From: Candidatus Colimorpha onthohippi | GTDB taxonomy: Bacteria > Bacteroidota > Bacteroidia > Bacteroidales > P3 | Assembly (NCBI GenBank): GCA_018064565.1 | Contig: JAGHVA010000066.1 | Coordinates: forward strand, 1 to 6,998 | DNA: 6,998 bases | Direction: 5' to 3' | Shown: positions 1-6,829 of the stretch, piece after piece | Layout of the letters: each line of letters begins with the position of its first letter | How positions within the stretch are numbered: the stretch's first letter is position 1 | Notes under the pieces: model-generated | Database searches by the model: none | What the model saw: the letters and a program-made list of their open reading frames with translations, nothing else | What the model was told of the DNA's origin: nothing | Program-made: the position numbers and the translations under genes

Positions 1-303
1 CTTCAAAACGGACTACCCCTACACACATCGCTCAACGTAAACATTCCAGACCTGCCCTACAACCAGCAAAAAGGCATCAAGATATGCCGTGCAGCACAAG
101 CACACTGGTCCGATAGTTTTGAAAAACGTATCGACCCACATGGCACTCCTTATTGGTGGCTTACAGGCAAGTTTATCTGCAACGATACCAATACCAATAC
201 AGACGAATACGCATTGCATCAAGGTTATGTGTCCGTAGTGCCTATCCACCCCGACTACACCGACTACGACGCCATGCCCATCATTCAACAACAACTCCAA
301 TAA
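1..303 (+). CDS. surE: 5'-nucleotidase SurE, C-terminal part (gene enters from left edge)
   Basis: Reading frame 1 is open from the first base to TAA at 301-303 and gives the last 100 residues of SurE. SurE is a metal-dependent cytoplasmic phosphatase that removes phosphate from 5'- and 3'-nucleoside monophosphates. Visible family features are the LNVNIPDLP segment (residues 12-20 of the fragment), the RIDPHGTPYWWLTG stretch, and the TDEYALHQGYVSVVPIHPDYTDYD block, which matches the conserved end of SurE where a D/E-rich turn precedes GYVSVTPL-like strands. The metal-binding Asp pair and catalytic residues lie in the N-terminal half, outside the window, so activity cannot be judged here. A full-length family member is about 250 residues, so about 150 are missing by truncation at the edge. 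It is followed 12 bases later by a small membrane protein gene and then lpxB. Confidence 0.93.
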   Translation, partial: LQNGLPLHTSLNVNIPDLPYNQQKGIKICRAAQAHWSDSFEKRIDPHGTPYWWLTGKFICNDTNTNTDEYALHQGYVSVVPIHPDYTDYDAMPIIQQQLQ

Positions 304-315
304 TCACTCCACGTA

Positions 316-606
316 TTGAATAACCCACTCCATACAAACAGCACTATCAGTGGCGTTGCCGCTGCTTTGATAGTTTCATTGCTGCCCGCAGTCATCTTGG
401 CATGCGTGCTTTTGATACTACACGAACCCGTTTTGGACCACTACAACTGGTTTGCTGGGTGCGCACTCCCCCCCTTGCTACTGATACGTTACTATGCAAA
501 AGCAAAGGATTATCCACAAGCACTCAAAGGTGCCATCATCACGTTGTTCGTTTTGTTTATCCTATACATGATGTTTTATACCAAGCAACCTAACGTCAGC
601 ATATAG
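316..606 (+). CDS. Small three-helix inner-membrane protein of unknown function
   Basis: I do not recognise a named family. The 96-residue product is strongly hydrophobic, with three likely membrane segments at about residues 11-35, 44-58 and 71-88, the second rich in Leu and Pro (CALPPLLLIRYY). A short basic loop, RYYAKAKDYPQALK (58-71), separates helices 2 and 3, suggesting a cytoplasmic loop by the positive-inside rule. The start is TTG at 316: there is no ATG in the N-terminal region (the only internal ATGs are at residues 85-86), and the frame is closed upstream by the surE stop at 301-303. The gene sits in the same frame as surE, four codons after its stop, and ends 45 bases before lpxB, so co-transcription with both is likely. 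A role near lipid A synthesis is only guilt by association. Reality of the gene rests on its hydrophobic pattern and tight packing, so the call is good but not certain. Confidence 0.72.
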   Translation: MNNPLHTNSTISGVAAALIVSLLPAVILACVLLILHEPVLDHYNWFAGCALPPLLLIRYYAKAKDYPQALKGAIITLFVLFILYMMFYTKQPNVSI

Positions 607-651
607 TGCTCCCATCACGCAGTCTTACAACTATTCACCATTCGGATTCAC

Positions 652-1824
652 ATGAAATACTACATCATAGCAGGCGAAGCATCGGGCGACCTATTGGGAT
701 CGCTCTTGATGAAAGCACTCCTACGCAAAGATCCATCTGCCGACATCCGTTTTTGGGGAGGAGACTTGATGACTCAACAAGGCGGCACCAGAGTTCGCCA
801 CATAAAAGAGCTCGCCATCATGGGTTTCGTAGAGGTGATGATGCATCTGCACACAGTGCTTGGCAATATCAGTTTTTGCAAAAAAGACATCAAGCAGTTT
901 GCCCCCGATGCCATAATCTATATCGACTACCCTGGTTTTAACCTCAAGATTGCCCATTGGGCCAAAAAACACAGCTACCGAAACTACCATTATGTGTCAC
1001 CGCAGCTGTGGGCTTGGAAGAAAAACCGCATTCACTCTATGCGACGCGACTTAGATGCGCTATACTACATACTCCCTTTTGAGCAGCAGTTTTATGCCCA
1101 AAACAACTTCCCACAGGCGCAGTATGTAGGTCATCCGCTGCTGGATGCCGTGCAATCCATGCAACAAAAACCAGTGGAAAGCCCTATCGAACAAGAGGCC
1201 ACAAAGAATATGACCGTTGCCCCACAGATATTGGCAAGCATTACCAATCGAAAAATCATCGCACTGCTGCCTGGAAGCAGAAAACAAGAGCTGAAGAAGA
1301 TGCTGCCTCCGATGATAACTCTGGCCAAAGCGCATCCAGAATATCAGTTTGAGATTGCTGGCATGACGTTGCTTGGCGATGCGTTTTATCAACCCTACAT
1401 CCAGAAAGCCCATTGCGACAATATCTCGGTGGTTTACAACGACACCTACGGCATTTTGAACAAAGCATACGCAGCCATCGTATGCTCTGGTACTGCCACT
1501 TTGGAGACCGCACTATTCAACGTTCCTCAAGTAGTGTGCTACAAAGCCTCTGCCTTGTCGATAGCTATAGCACGCTGGTTTGTGGCCAACCGCATCAAAT
1601 ATATATCGCTTGTCAACCTTATTGCAGACAAAGCAGTTGTATGCGAGTTGATTCAGAATGACTTGACCGAAAAACGGCTGGAGCTGGAATTTCAAAAAAT
1701 CGTTACCGATGGTCCTGATCGAGACAACATATTAAGCGGATACCAACACCTTCACGACCTACTTGGAGGCGCAGGCACATCCGACCGTGTTGCTGACGCA
1801 ATAGTTAAAAGCATCAAACATTGA
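652..1824 (+). CDS. lpxB: Lipid-A-disaccharide synthase LpxB
   Basis: This peripheral inner-membrane glycosyltransferase (family GT19) joins UDP-2,3-diacylglucosamine to lipid X (2,3-diacylglucosamine 1-phosphate), forming the lipid A disaccharide and releasing UDP. The 390 residues match the usual length (E. coli LpxB is about 382). Diagnostic segments in order are AGEASGDLLGS (7-17), the IDYPGFN motif (91-97) whose Asp matches the conserved catalytic-site Asp, YVSPQLWAWKKNRI (114-127), the YVGHPLLDA stretch (158-166), LPGSRKQEL (206-214), and SGTATLETAL (279-288) in the donor-binding domain, then YISLVNLIADK (317-327). The linker at about 168-200 is somewhat longer than in E. coli and low in conservation. 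The ATG at 652 places the AGEASGD motif at the usual distance from the N-terminus. The TGA stop overlaps the TTG start of the SpoIID gene by four bases. All expected motifs are intact. Confidence 0.97.
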   Translation: MKYYIIAGEASGDLLGSLLMKALLRKDPSADIRFWGGDLMTQQGGTRVRHIKELAIMGFVEVMMHLHTVLGNISFCKKDIKQFAPDAIIYIDYPGFNLKIAHWAKKHSYRNYHYVSPQLWAWKKNRIHSMRRDLDALYYILPFEQQFYAQNNFPQAQYVGHPLLDAVQSMQQKPVESPIEQEATKNMTVAPQILASITNRKIIALLPGSRKQELKKMLPPMITLAKAHPEYQFEIAGMTLLGDAFYQPYIQKAHCDNISVVYNDTYGILNKAYAAIVCSGTATLETALFNVPQVVCYKASALSIAIARWFVANRIKYISLVNLIADKAVVCELIQNDLTEKRLELEFQKIVTDGPDRDNILSGYQHLHDLLGGAGTSDRVADAIVKSIKH

Positions 1825-3146
1825 AACGCCTCACTTCCATAGCGCTGCTACTCATAGCCATCACCCCTGTGATGGCTGAGCACGTCAGCGTCCGGCTATT
1901 CTCAGCAAATATCATAAAACGCATAAATATATCGTTCGATTTAGGTGCCTACGATATCATTGCCGACGACACCTTACAGATAGATACCAATCTTACACAA
2001 GGTCAAAGCGTGGAGTTGGTTGATAATGCCGGCAACGTCAACATATCGATAAACGGGTACAACTATGGGACCCACAAAACAGTGCGTTTTCAAGCCGTTG
2101 ACACCGCATGTATTTTGTGTTTGAATCCACAAGGAACCAAAAGTCGCACATACGAAGGCAACCTGATTGTCAAATCTAAAGGCAATCAACTTGTGATTAT
2201 CAACGACGTGGCATTTGAGACCTATATCGCTGGAGTTGTTCAAAGCGAGATTTACGGAAAAGAGAGCGATATTTATCGTGTACAAGCTATCATATCACGC
2301 ACTTGGGCACTGCGTAATATCAATAAACATGAAGCCGATGGCTACAATTTCTGCGATCACGTACACTGCCAGGCATACCTCAACCGATGCACACGCCCCG
2401 AAATCATACTTGGCGTGATGAAAAGCACTGGGCAGACTATCGTTGATAGTTTAGGCAACCTTATCGAAACACCTTTTCATTCAAATTCTGGCGGACAGAC
2501 TGCCAACAGTGAAGATGTGTGGCGGTCGGCAATGCCCTACTTGCGTTCGGTAGTCGATACCTTCTCGTTACAGATGAAACAAGCCAACTGGACCAAGACC
2601 ATGAGCGAAAAAAAATGGCTCGACTACTTTGCAAAAAAACACCATATTATAATCACTGATAGCGCAAACAGAGATACGCTTCTCCACTTCACTCAAAGAC
2701 ATCGCCAGTCCAAACTTTTGGGCATTCCTCTCACCAAGATAAGGACAGACTTAGGACTAAAATCCACTTTTTTCAGCATCGAATACGACAGTATAAACCA
2801 TAACGTCTTAATCAACGGTCATGGGTATGGTCATGGCGTAGGATTAAGCCAAGAAGGAGCCATCAGGATGGTTCGATTGGGCATAGCCTACGATAGCATT
2901 ATCCGGCATTATTATACTGGTGCCCACATCGCAACACCCGACTCGACTCATCTCGACAACATGAGCCAATACATCCAACAACTAAGTCAAATTATTCAAG
3001 AAGACAAACAGCAAGCCACACGAAAAAAATCGGCTCAAGACGACTGGTTAGGCCGGCTGTTCCGCATCCGCGACCGGCAAGAACGAGAAGAGGTGTACGA
3101 CCCTCACAAACAAGACTTAGAGTCAGACTGGCAATACGACTGGTAG
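1821..3146 (+). CDS. Exported SpoIID/LytB-domain protein, probable peptidoglycan lytic enzyme
   Basis: The 441-residue product starts with a signal peptide (MKRLTSIALLLIAITPVMA, likely cut after residue 19), so it acts in the periplasm. Residues about 110-370 match the SpoIID domain: ETYIAGVVQSEIYG (133-146), where Glu143 aligns with the Glu shown to be essential in Bacillus SpoIID, then RVQAIISRTWAL (153-164), the Cys/His cluster FCDHVHCQAY (177-186), FHSNSGGQT (219-227) with SEDVW (230-234), and GHGYGHGVGLSQEGA (333-347) followed by GIAYDSIIRHYYTGA (354-368). SpoIID cleaves glycan strands stripped of stem peptides during spore engulfment; the homologues in non-sporulating diderms are less well studied, so the exact substrate is inferred. 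Residues about 374-441 form a charged, Gln/Asp/Arg-rich tail beyond the domain. The start is TTG at 1821, forming a TTGA overlap with the lpxB stop; it is the only choice that gives a complete signal peptide. Confidence 0.9.
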   Translation: MKRLTSIALLLIAITPVMAEHVSVRLFSANIIKRINISFDLGAYDIIADDTLQIDTNLTQGQSVELVDNAGNVNISINGYNYGTHKTVRFQAVDTACILCLNPQGTKSRTYEGNLIVKSKGNQLVIINDVAFETYIAGVVQSEIYGKESDIYRVQAIISRTWALRNINKHEADGYNFCDHVHCQAYLNRCTRPEIILGVMKSTGQTIVDSLGNLIETPFHSNSGGQTANSEDVWRSAMPYLRSVVDTFSLQMKQANWTKTMSEKKWLDYFAKKHHIIITDSANRDTLLHFTQRHRQSKLLGIPLTKIRTDLGLKSTFFSIEYDSINHNVLINGHGYGHGVGLSQEGAIRMVRLGIAYDSIIRHYYTGAHIATPDSTHLDNMSQYIQQLSQIIQEDKQQATRKKSAQDDWLGRLFRIRDRQEREEVYDPHKQDLESDWQYDW

Positions 3147-3171
3147 AATTAAACCTCAAAACATTATAGCT

Positions 3172-3741
3172 ATGAAAAAAAATCTTTTGATTGTTGCATT
3201 ATTTACGTTGCTGCTCTCGAGTGCTCCCATCTGGTCACAAACAGCCAAAAGCGCCAACTGGCGTGGCATTGAGTCAGCAAGCAAAATTTCAGAAAACACA
3301 AAACTGTATCTAATAGACTTCTACACCTCTTGGTGTGGTTGGTGCAAACGCATGGACAGTGATGTCTTCACCAATCCAACCATTGTAAAACTGTTAGACA
3401 AGTATTATATCCCTGTCAAATTCAATGCCGAAGGGCAGAGTCAATTCAGTTGGAATGGCGTGAAATATTCAGGAGCAGCCGTGCCCCCAGGAGGCCGTCC
3501 ATCGTTACATAGCTTCACCAAAGCCATGTTGGGCAAACAATTAGGGTTCCCCTCTTTTGCCATTTGCAACACAGACCAATCTACCTTAACAATACTACAA
3601 GGCTACCAACCTGCCGACGAACTGATAATAATCCTATGGTATTTCGCATCTGGCGACTACCACAAATACTCCTACGAGAAATATCAGTCAATTTTTGACA
3701 AAGATATCAAACAAAAGATGGAGGCTTCACTAAAAGATTGA
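3172..3741 (+). CDS. Exported thioredoxin-fold protein with CGWC active site
   Basis: The 189-residue product begins with a signal peptide (MKKNLLIVALFTLLLSSAPIWSQ, cut near residue 23), placing it in the periplasm or anchored to the envelope. A thioredoxin fold follows: strand LYLIDFYTSWCGWCKRMD (45-62) with the redox pair Cys55 and Cys58, then FTNPTIVKLL (66-75), and GFPSFAI (125-131) carrying the expected cis-proline Pro127. About 35 residues between the second strand (VKFNAEG) and the cis-Pro, including the GVKYSG and HSFTKAMLGKQLGFP stretches, resemble a Bacteroidota subfamily of thioredoxin-like proteins recalled to carry a GKTYKF...HELA...GKLSYPT-like segment. The likely role is thiol-disulfide exchange on envelope proteins; whether it reduces or oxidises is not visible. 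It lies 25 bases after the SpoIID gene, so it is probably in the same transcript. Its first codons hold a run of eight A (3175-3182). Confidence 0.88.
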   Translation: MKKNLLIVALFTLLLSSAPIWSQTAKSANWRGIESASKISENTKLYLIDFYTSWCGWCKRMDSDVFTNPTIVKLLDKYYIPVKFNAEGQSQFSWNGVKYSGAAVPPGGRPSLHSFTKAMLGKQLGFPSFAICNTDQSTLTILQGYQPADELIIILWYFASGDYHKYSYEKYQSIFDKDIKQKMEASLKD

Positions 3742-3804
3742 CGATAACATTTGCACCACATCATTGTCAACGACAACTAAGCATCCCTATAATTTAATCA
3801 CGCC

Positions 3805-4758
3805 ATGGGTCTTTTTAACAAAAAAGAAGAGAAAGATACACTAAACAAAGGTTTGGAAAAAACCAAGACCTCCTTTTTAGCCAAGCTCACTAAGACAGTA
3901 TTTGGTCATTCCACCGTTGATGATACCGTGCTTGACAACTTGGAAGAGACTTTGATATCATCCGATGTCGGTGTCGAGACCACGCTCAAAATCATCAACC
4001 AGCTGCAAGACCGAATCCGCCGAGACAAGTACATCAGCACCAGCGAATTGAACAATGTGTTACGAGCTGAGATTGCACAACTGCTACGGCACGGGAACAA
4101 CACATTCTCAACCACATTCGAAGCCCCTATCAGCCAAAAGCCATACGTTATTCTGGTAGTTGGGGTAAACGGTGTAGGCAAGACCACCACCATTGCAAAA
4201 TTGGCCTACCAATACAAGAAAGCAGGCAAACAGGTATTGCTGGGCGCTGCCGACACCTTTAGAGCAGCAGCCGTTGAACAACTTACCATGTGGGCAGAAC
4301 GCGTAGGTGTACCCATCGTCAGTCAAGGGCAGAATGCCGACCCCGCAAGCGTAGCCTACGATACGCTGCAATCGGCTGTGTCGCGGAATACCGATGTAGT
4401 CATCATCGACACTGCAGGCCGGCTCCACAACAAGATAGGGCTCATGAACGAGCTGTCAAAAATCCGGAAAGTGATGCAAAAAATCATACCCGATGCTCCC
4501 CAAGAAGTGCTGTTGGTATTAGATGCCTCCACCGGACAAAACGCCATGGAACAAGCCCGACAATTCACAGCCGCTACCGAAGTCAACGCATTGGCTCTTA
4601 CAAAACTCGATGGAACCGCAAAAGGCGGCGTTGTTATTGGAGTTAGCGACCAGTTCAAAATACCCGTCCGCTATATCGGATTAGGCGAACAGATGACAGA
4701 CCTACAACTATTCAATCCAGACAGTTTTGTAGCATCACTATTCGATCAAAAACTATGA
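3805..4758 (+). CDS. ftsY: Signal recognition particle receptor FtsY
   Basis: FtsY is the membrane-associated GTPase that docks ribosome-SRP complexes at the inner membrane so that nascent membrane and exported proteins reach the SecYEG channel. Its 317 residues comprise a short, basic amphipathic N-terminus (MGLFNKKEEK), the helical N domain (about 20-100) with TLISSDVGVETT (49-60), and the NG GTPase domain: GVNGVGKTTT (120-129, P loop), DTFRAAAVEQL (150-160, insertion-box region), DTAGR (202-206), TKLDG (266-270) and GLGEQMTDL (292-300). All GTP-binding motifs are intact. The acidic A domain of E. coli FtsY is essentially missing, as is usual for short FtsY proteins, so membrane contact probably depends on the N-terminal amphipathic stretch. 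ATG at 3805 follows a 63-base gap from the thioredoxin gene; its stop overlaps rimO as ATGA. Confidence 0.98.
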   Translation: MGLFNKKEEKDTLNKGLEKTKTSFLAKLTKTVFGHSTVDDTVLDNLEETLISSDVGVETTLKIINQLQDRIRRDKYISTSELNNVLRAEIAQLLRHGNNTFSTTFEAPISQKPYVILVVGVNGVGKTTTIAKLAYQYKKAGKQVLLGAADTFRAAAVEQLTMWAERVGVPIVSQGQNADPASVAYDTLQSAVSRNTDVVIIDTAGRLHNKIGLMNELSKIRKVMQKIIPDAPQEVLLVLDASTGQNAMEQARQFTAATEVNALALTKLDGTAKGGVVIGVSDQFKIPVRYIGLGEQMTDLQLFNPDSFVASLFDQKL

Positions 4759-6074
4759 CCTACAACATTATCACTTTAGGATGCAGCAAAAACACCGTTG
4801 ACAGTGAAAACATTGCAGGACATCTCACAGCCAACGGAAACACCGTTTATTTTGATCGCCTCCAAAACGATTGTGATGTAATCGCCATCAACACATGTGG
4901 GTTTATCGGAGACGCCAAAGAGGAAAGCATCAACGAGATATTTAATCAAATAGCAGCAAAAAAAAGAAGTCGCAAAAAAAAATACCTCGTTGTGTTTGGT
5001 TGTCTATCCGAGCGCTATCGTAAGATACTTGCCGACGAAATGCCTGAAGTTGACGCATGGTTTGGCTCACACCAATGGAGCAGCCTGATACAATATTTGC
5101 TGACTATTGGCAACACTGCTGCCAATACGACAGCCAGGCGTAAACATATACTTACAGCAGAGCGCAAACTATCCACACCAAAACACTATGCTTACCTAAA
5201 AATATCCGAAGGGTGCAATCGCAAATGCTCGTATTGCGCTATTCCGCTAATTAGGGGCAACCATACATCACGACCCATCGACGACATCATAAACGAATCC
5301 AAAAAGCTCGTATCGCAAGGGGTCAAAGAGCTTATCGTCATAGCCCAAGATACCACCTACTATGGATTGGACATCTATGGCAAACGATGTCTCGGCACAC
5401 TACTGAACCGGCTATCCGACGAGAGCGGAGCCACATGGATAAGACTACACTACACCTACCCCGCATCATTTCCCACCGACGCCATCGAGGCGATACGCCA
5501 ACACGATAATATCTGCAATTATATCGACATACCGTTACAGCATATCAACAGTCGTATTCTTCACTCGATGAATCGGGGCATTGATCGAGATGGAACCTTA
5601 TCGCTGCTGTCGCAGTTTCGGCAACAACTGCCCGATGCCGCAATACGCACCACGCTCATTGTAGGATACCCTGGCGAGAGCCACGAAGACTTTGAAGAGC
5701 TAAAAGCATTCGTACAGCAGGCGAGATTTGACCGGATGGGCTGCTTTGCCTACTCACCCGAAGAGGGAACCCCTGCCGAAACTCTTGGCGACCCAATAAG
5801 CGAAGAAGAGAAGCAACGCCGCGTTAGCGAACTGATGGAAGTACAAGAGCAAATTTCGTTAGAGAAAAACCAACAACGCATCGGCAGTACACAACTCGTA
5901 GTAATCGATCGTAAAGAGGGTGATTTCTTTATCGGTCGCACACAATACGACAGCCCAGATGTTGACGATGAGGTATTGATCTCGTCACACGAAAAGCTCA
6001 AAATCGGAGAGTTTTACCATGCCATTATAACCGATGCAATGGAAAACGACCTAATAGGTAAAATCGTTTCCTAA
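4755..6074 (+). CDS. rimO: Ribosomal protein S12 methylthiotransferase RimO
   Basis: RimO is a cytoplasmic radical-SAM enzyme that adds a methylthio group to the beta carbon of a conserved Asp in ribosomal protein S12 (Asp88 in E. coli numbering), near the decoding centre. The 439 residues show the full family layout. The N-terminal UPF0004 domain carries the auxiliary-cluster cysteines Cys10 (LGCSKNTVDSE), Cys48 (NTCGFI) and Cys83 (FGCLSERY). The radical-SAM domain has CNRKCSYC (154-161) and RGNHTSRP (167-174), then IDIPLQHI (257-264) and FAYSPEEGTPA (331-341). A TRAM domain ends the protein (about 376-438). The LGCSKNxVDSE signature favours RimO over the related tRNA enzyme MiaB. The start overlaps the ftsY stop by four bases (ATGA), suggesting translational coupling. 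Two runs of eight and nine A (4958-4965 and 4974-4982) encode a Lys/Arg patch (AAKKRSRKKK). Confidence 0.97.
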   Translation: MTYNIITLGCSKNTVDSENIAGHLTANGNTVYFDRLQNDCDVIAINTCGFIGDAKEESINEIFNQIAAKKRSRKKKYLVVFGCLSERYRKILADEMPEVDAWFGSHQWSSLIQYLLTIGNTAANTTARRKHILTAERKLSTPKHYAYLKISEGCNRKCSYCAIPLIRGNHTSRPIDDIINESKKLVSQGVKELIVIAQDTTYYGLDIYGKRCLGTLLNRLSDESGATWIRLHYTYPASFPTDAIEAIRQHDNICNYIDIPLQHINSRILHSMNRGIDRDGTLSLLSQFRQQLPDAAIRTTLIVGYPGESHEDFEELKAFVQQARFDRMGCFAYSPEEGTPAETLGDPISEEEKQRRVSELMEVQEQISLEKNQQRIGSTQLVVIDRKEGDFFIGRTQYDSPDVDDEVLISSHEKLKIGEFYHAIITDAMENDLIGKIVS

Positions 6075-6140
6075 ACAGCCGTTTTCACGTCTCGGCATAT
6101 CTGCGTTCGACCTATCGAAAACATTCAAATAAAAACAGCC

Positions 6141-6824
6141 ATGAAACACTATTTAATTCCTATTGCAACAGCCATCATCTTGGGGGCAGCATTCGTAATC
6201 GGTATCCTTACATTCAAGTCGTACGACCGATGTGTATCTGTCCACGGCTCATGCGAACGTGAGGTAAAAGCCGACCGTGCCATATTTCCAATCCAATTCA
6301 CCGAGACAGGCGATAATCTTGCCGCATTGCATACAAAGGTTGAAGAGAACTGCAATATCATAGAAGAATGGCTCCATGGTTATGGCATAACGGATGAGGA
6401 ATATACAATCGCTGCACCCAATATTACCGACAACTATGCACTATCCTATACCACCAACGCAAAAAGCAGATATTGCGTTACCACAACCATCAGCCTATAC
6501 ACCACAAAAGTCGATTCTGTAATCGAACTCAAGAAACACCTAACCGACCTTATCGGAAAATCTATCGCAGTTAAAACAGGCGATTGGGAAAATCCTATTG
6601 AGTTCCTATTTGAACATCTAAACGACATCAAACCAGACATGATAAAAGAAGCCACCCAAAACGCACGCGCTGCTGCCGAACAGTTTGCCGCCGACAGCCA
6701 CAGCCGTTTGGGCAAAATAGCCAACGCAAGCCAAGGCTATTTCACTATCGAAAACCGCGACCAACTAACACCTCAAATCAAAAAAGTGCGGGTGGTTACC
6801 AGCATAACCTACAACTTAAGATAA
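6141..6824 (+). CDS. Membrane-anchored SIMPL-domain (DUF541) protein
   Basis: The 227-residue product begins with an uncleaved-looking membrane anchor (residues 4-25) followed by a SIMPL domain that probably lies in the periplasm. SIMPL proteins are widespread and of poorly defined function; the family is known for E. coli YggE-like proteins linked to stress, but this one has no assigned reaction. Recognisable segments are VHGSCEREVKADRAIFPI (34-51), a typical start of the domain, NIIEEWLHGYGI (72-83), DWENPIEFLFEHLNDIKP (147-164), MIKEATQNARAAAEQFAADS (166-185) and TIENRDQLTPQIKKVRVVTS (202-221), whose spacing matches the domain end. Cys38 sits where relatives recalled from the group usually have a small residue such as Ala; Cys31, Cys71 and Cys112 are also present. 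ATG at 6141 gives the full anchor. It is separated by 66 bases from rimO and ends before the hairpin at 6830. Confidence 0.9.
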   Translation: MKHYLIPIATAIILGAAFVIGILTFKSYDRCVSVHGSCEREVKADRAIFPIQFTETGDNLAALHTKVEENCNIIEEWLHGYGITDEEYTIAAPNITDNYALSYTTNAKSRYCVTTTISLYTTKVDSVIELKKHLTDLIGKSIAVKTGDWENPIEFLFEHLNDIKPDMIKEATQNARAAAEQFAADSHSRLGKIANASQGYFTIENRDQLTPQIKKVRVVTSITYNLR

Positions 6825-6829
6825 CCATA

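Noticed and set aside
606..941. 111-codon open frame overlapping the start of lpxB on the same strand
   Set aside because: It lies in another frame of lpxB, is rich in His, Arg and Ser in the manner of a shadow frame, and shows no domain; the lpxB frame carries all known motifs.
1060..1513. Antisense open frames opposite the middle of lpxB
   Set aside because: Overlapping minus-strand frames with low-complexity, Cys- and Arg-rich translations and no recognisable domains, explained by codon usage of lpxB.
2608..2639. A8 and A7 runs in the SpoIID gene (2608-2615 and 2633-2639) as a frameshift site
   Set aside because: They encode ordinary Lys codons within one continuous frame, and no alternative product in the shifted frames looks useful; the rimO pair is the stronger case.
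3763..3797. Possible Bacteroidota-type promoter (ATTG near 3763 and TATAATTTA at 3788-3796) before ftsY
   Set aside because: The -33 and -7 boxes match TTTG and TAnnTTTG only in part, the spacing is slightly long, and the start point would leave almost no leader. Not strong enough to list as a feature.
4108..4658. Minus- and plus-strand open frames overlapping the ftsY GTPase domain
   Set aside because: Each lies over intact GTP-binding motifs of ftsY and has no coherent protein features.
6075..6140. rimO-SIMPL gap as an intrinsic terminator
   Set aside because: The inverted repeats there have short stems and no T run follows, so termination is not supported.
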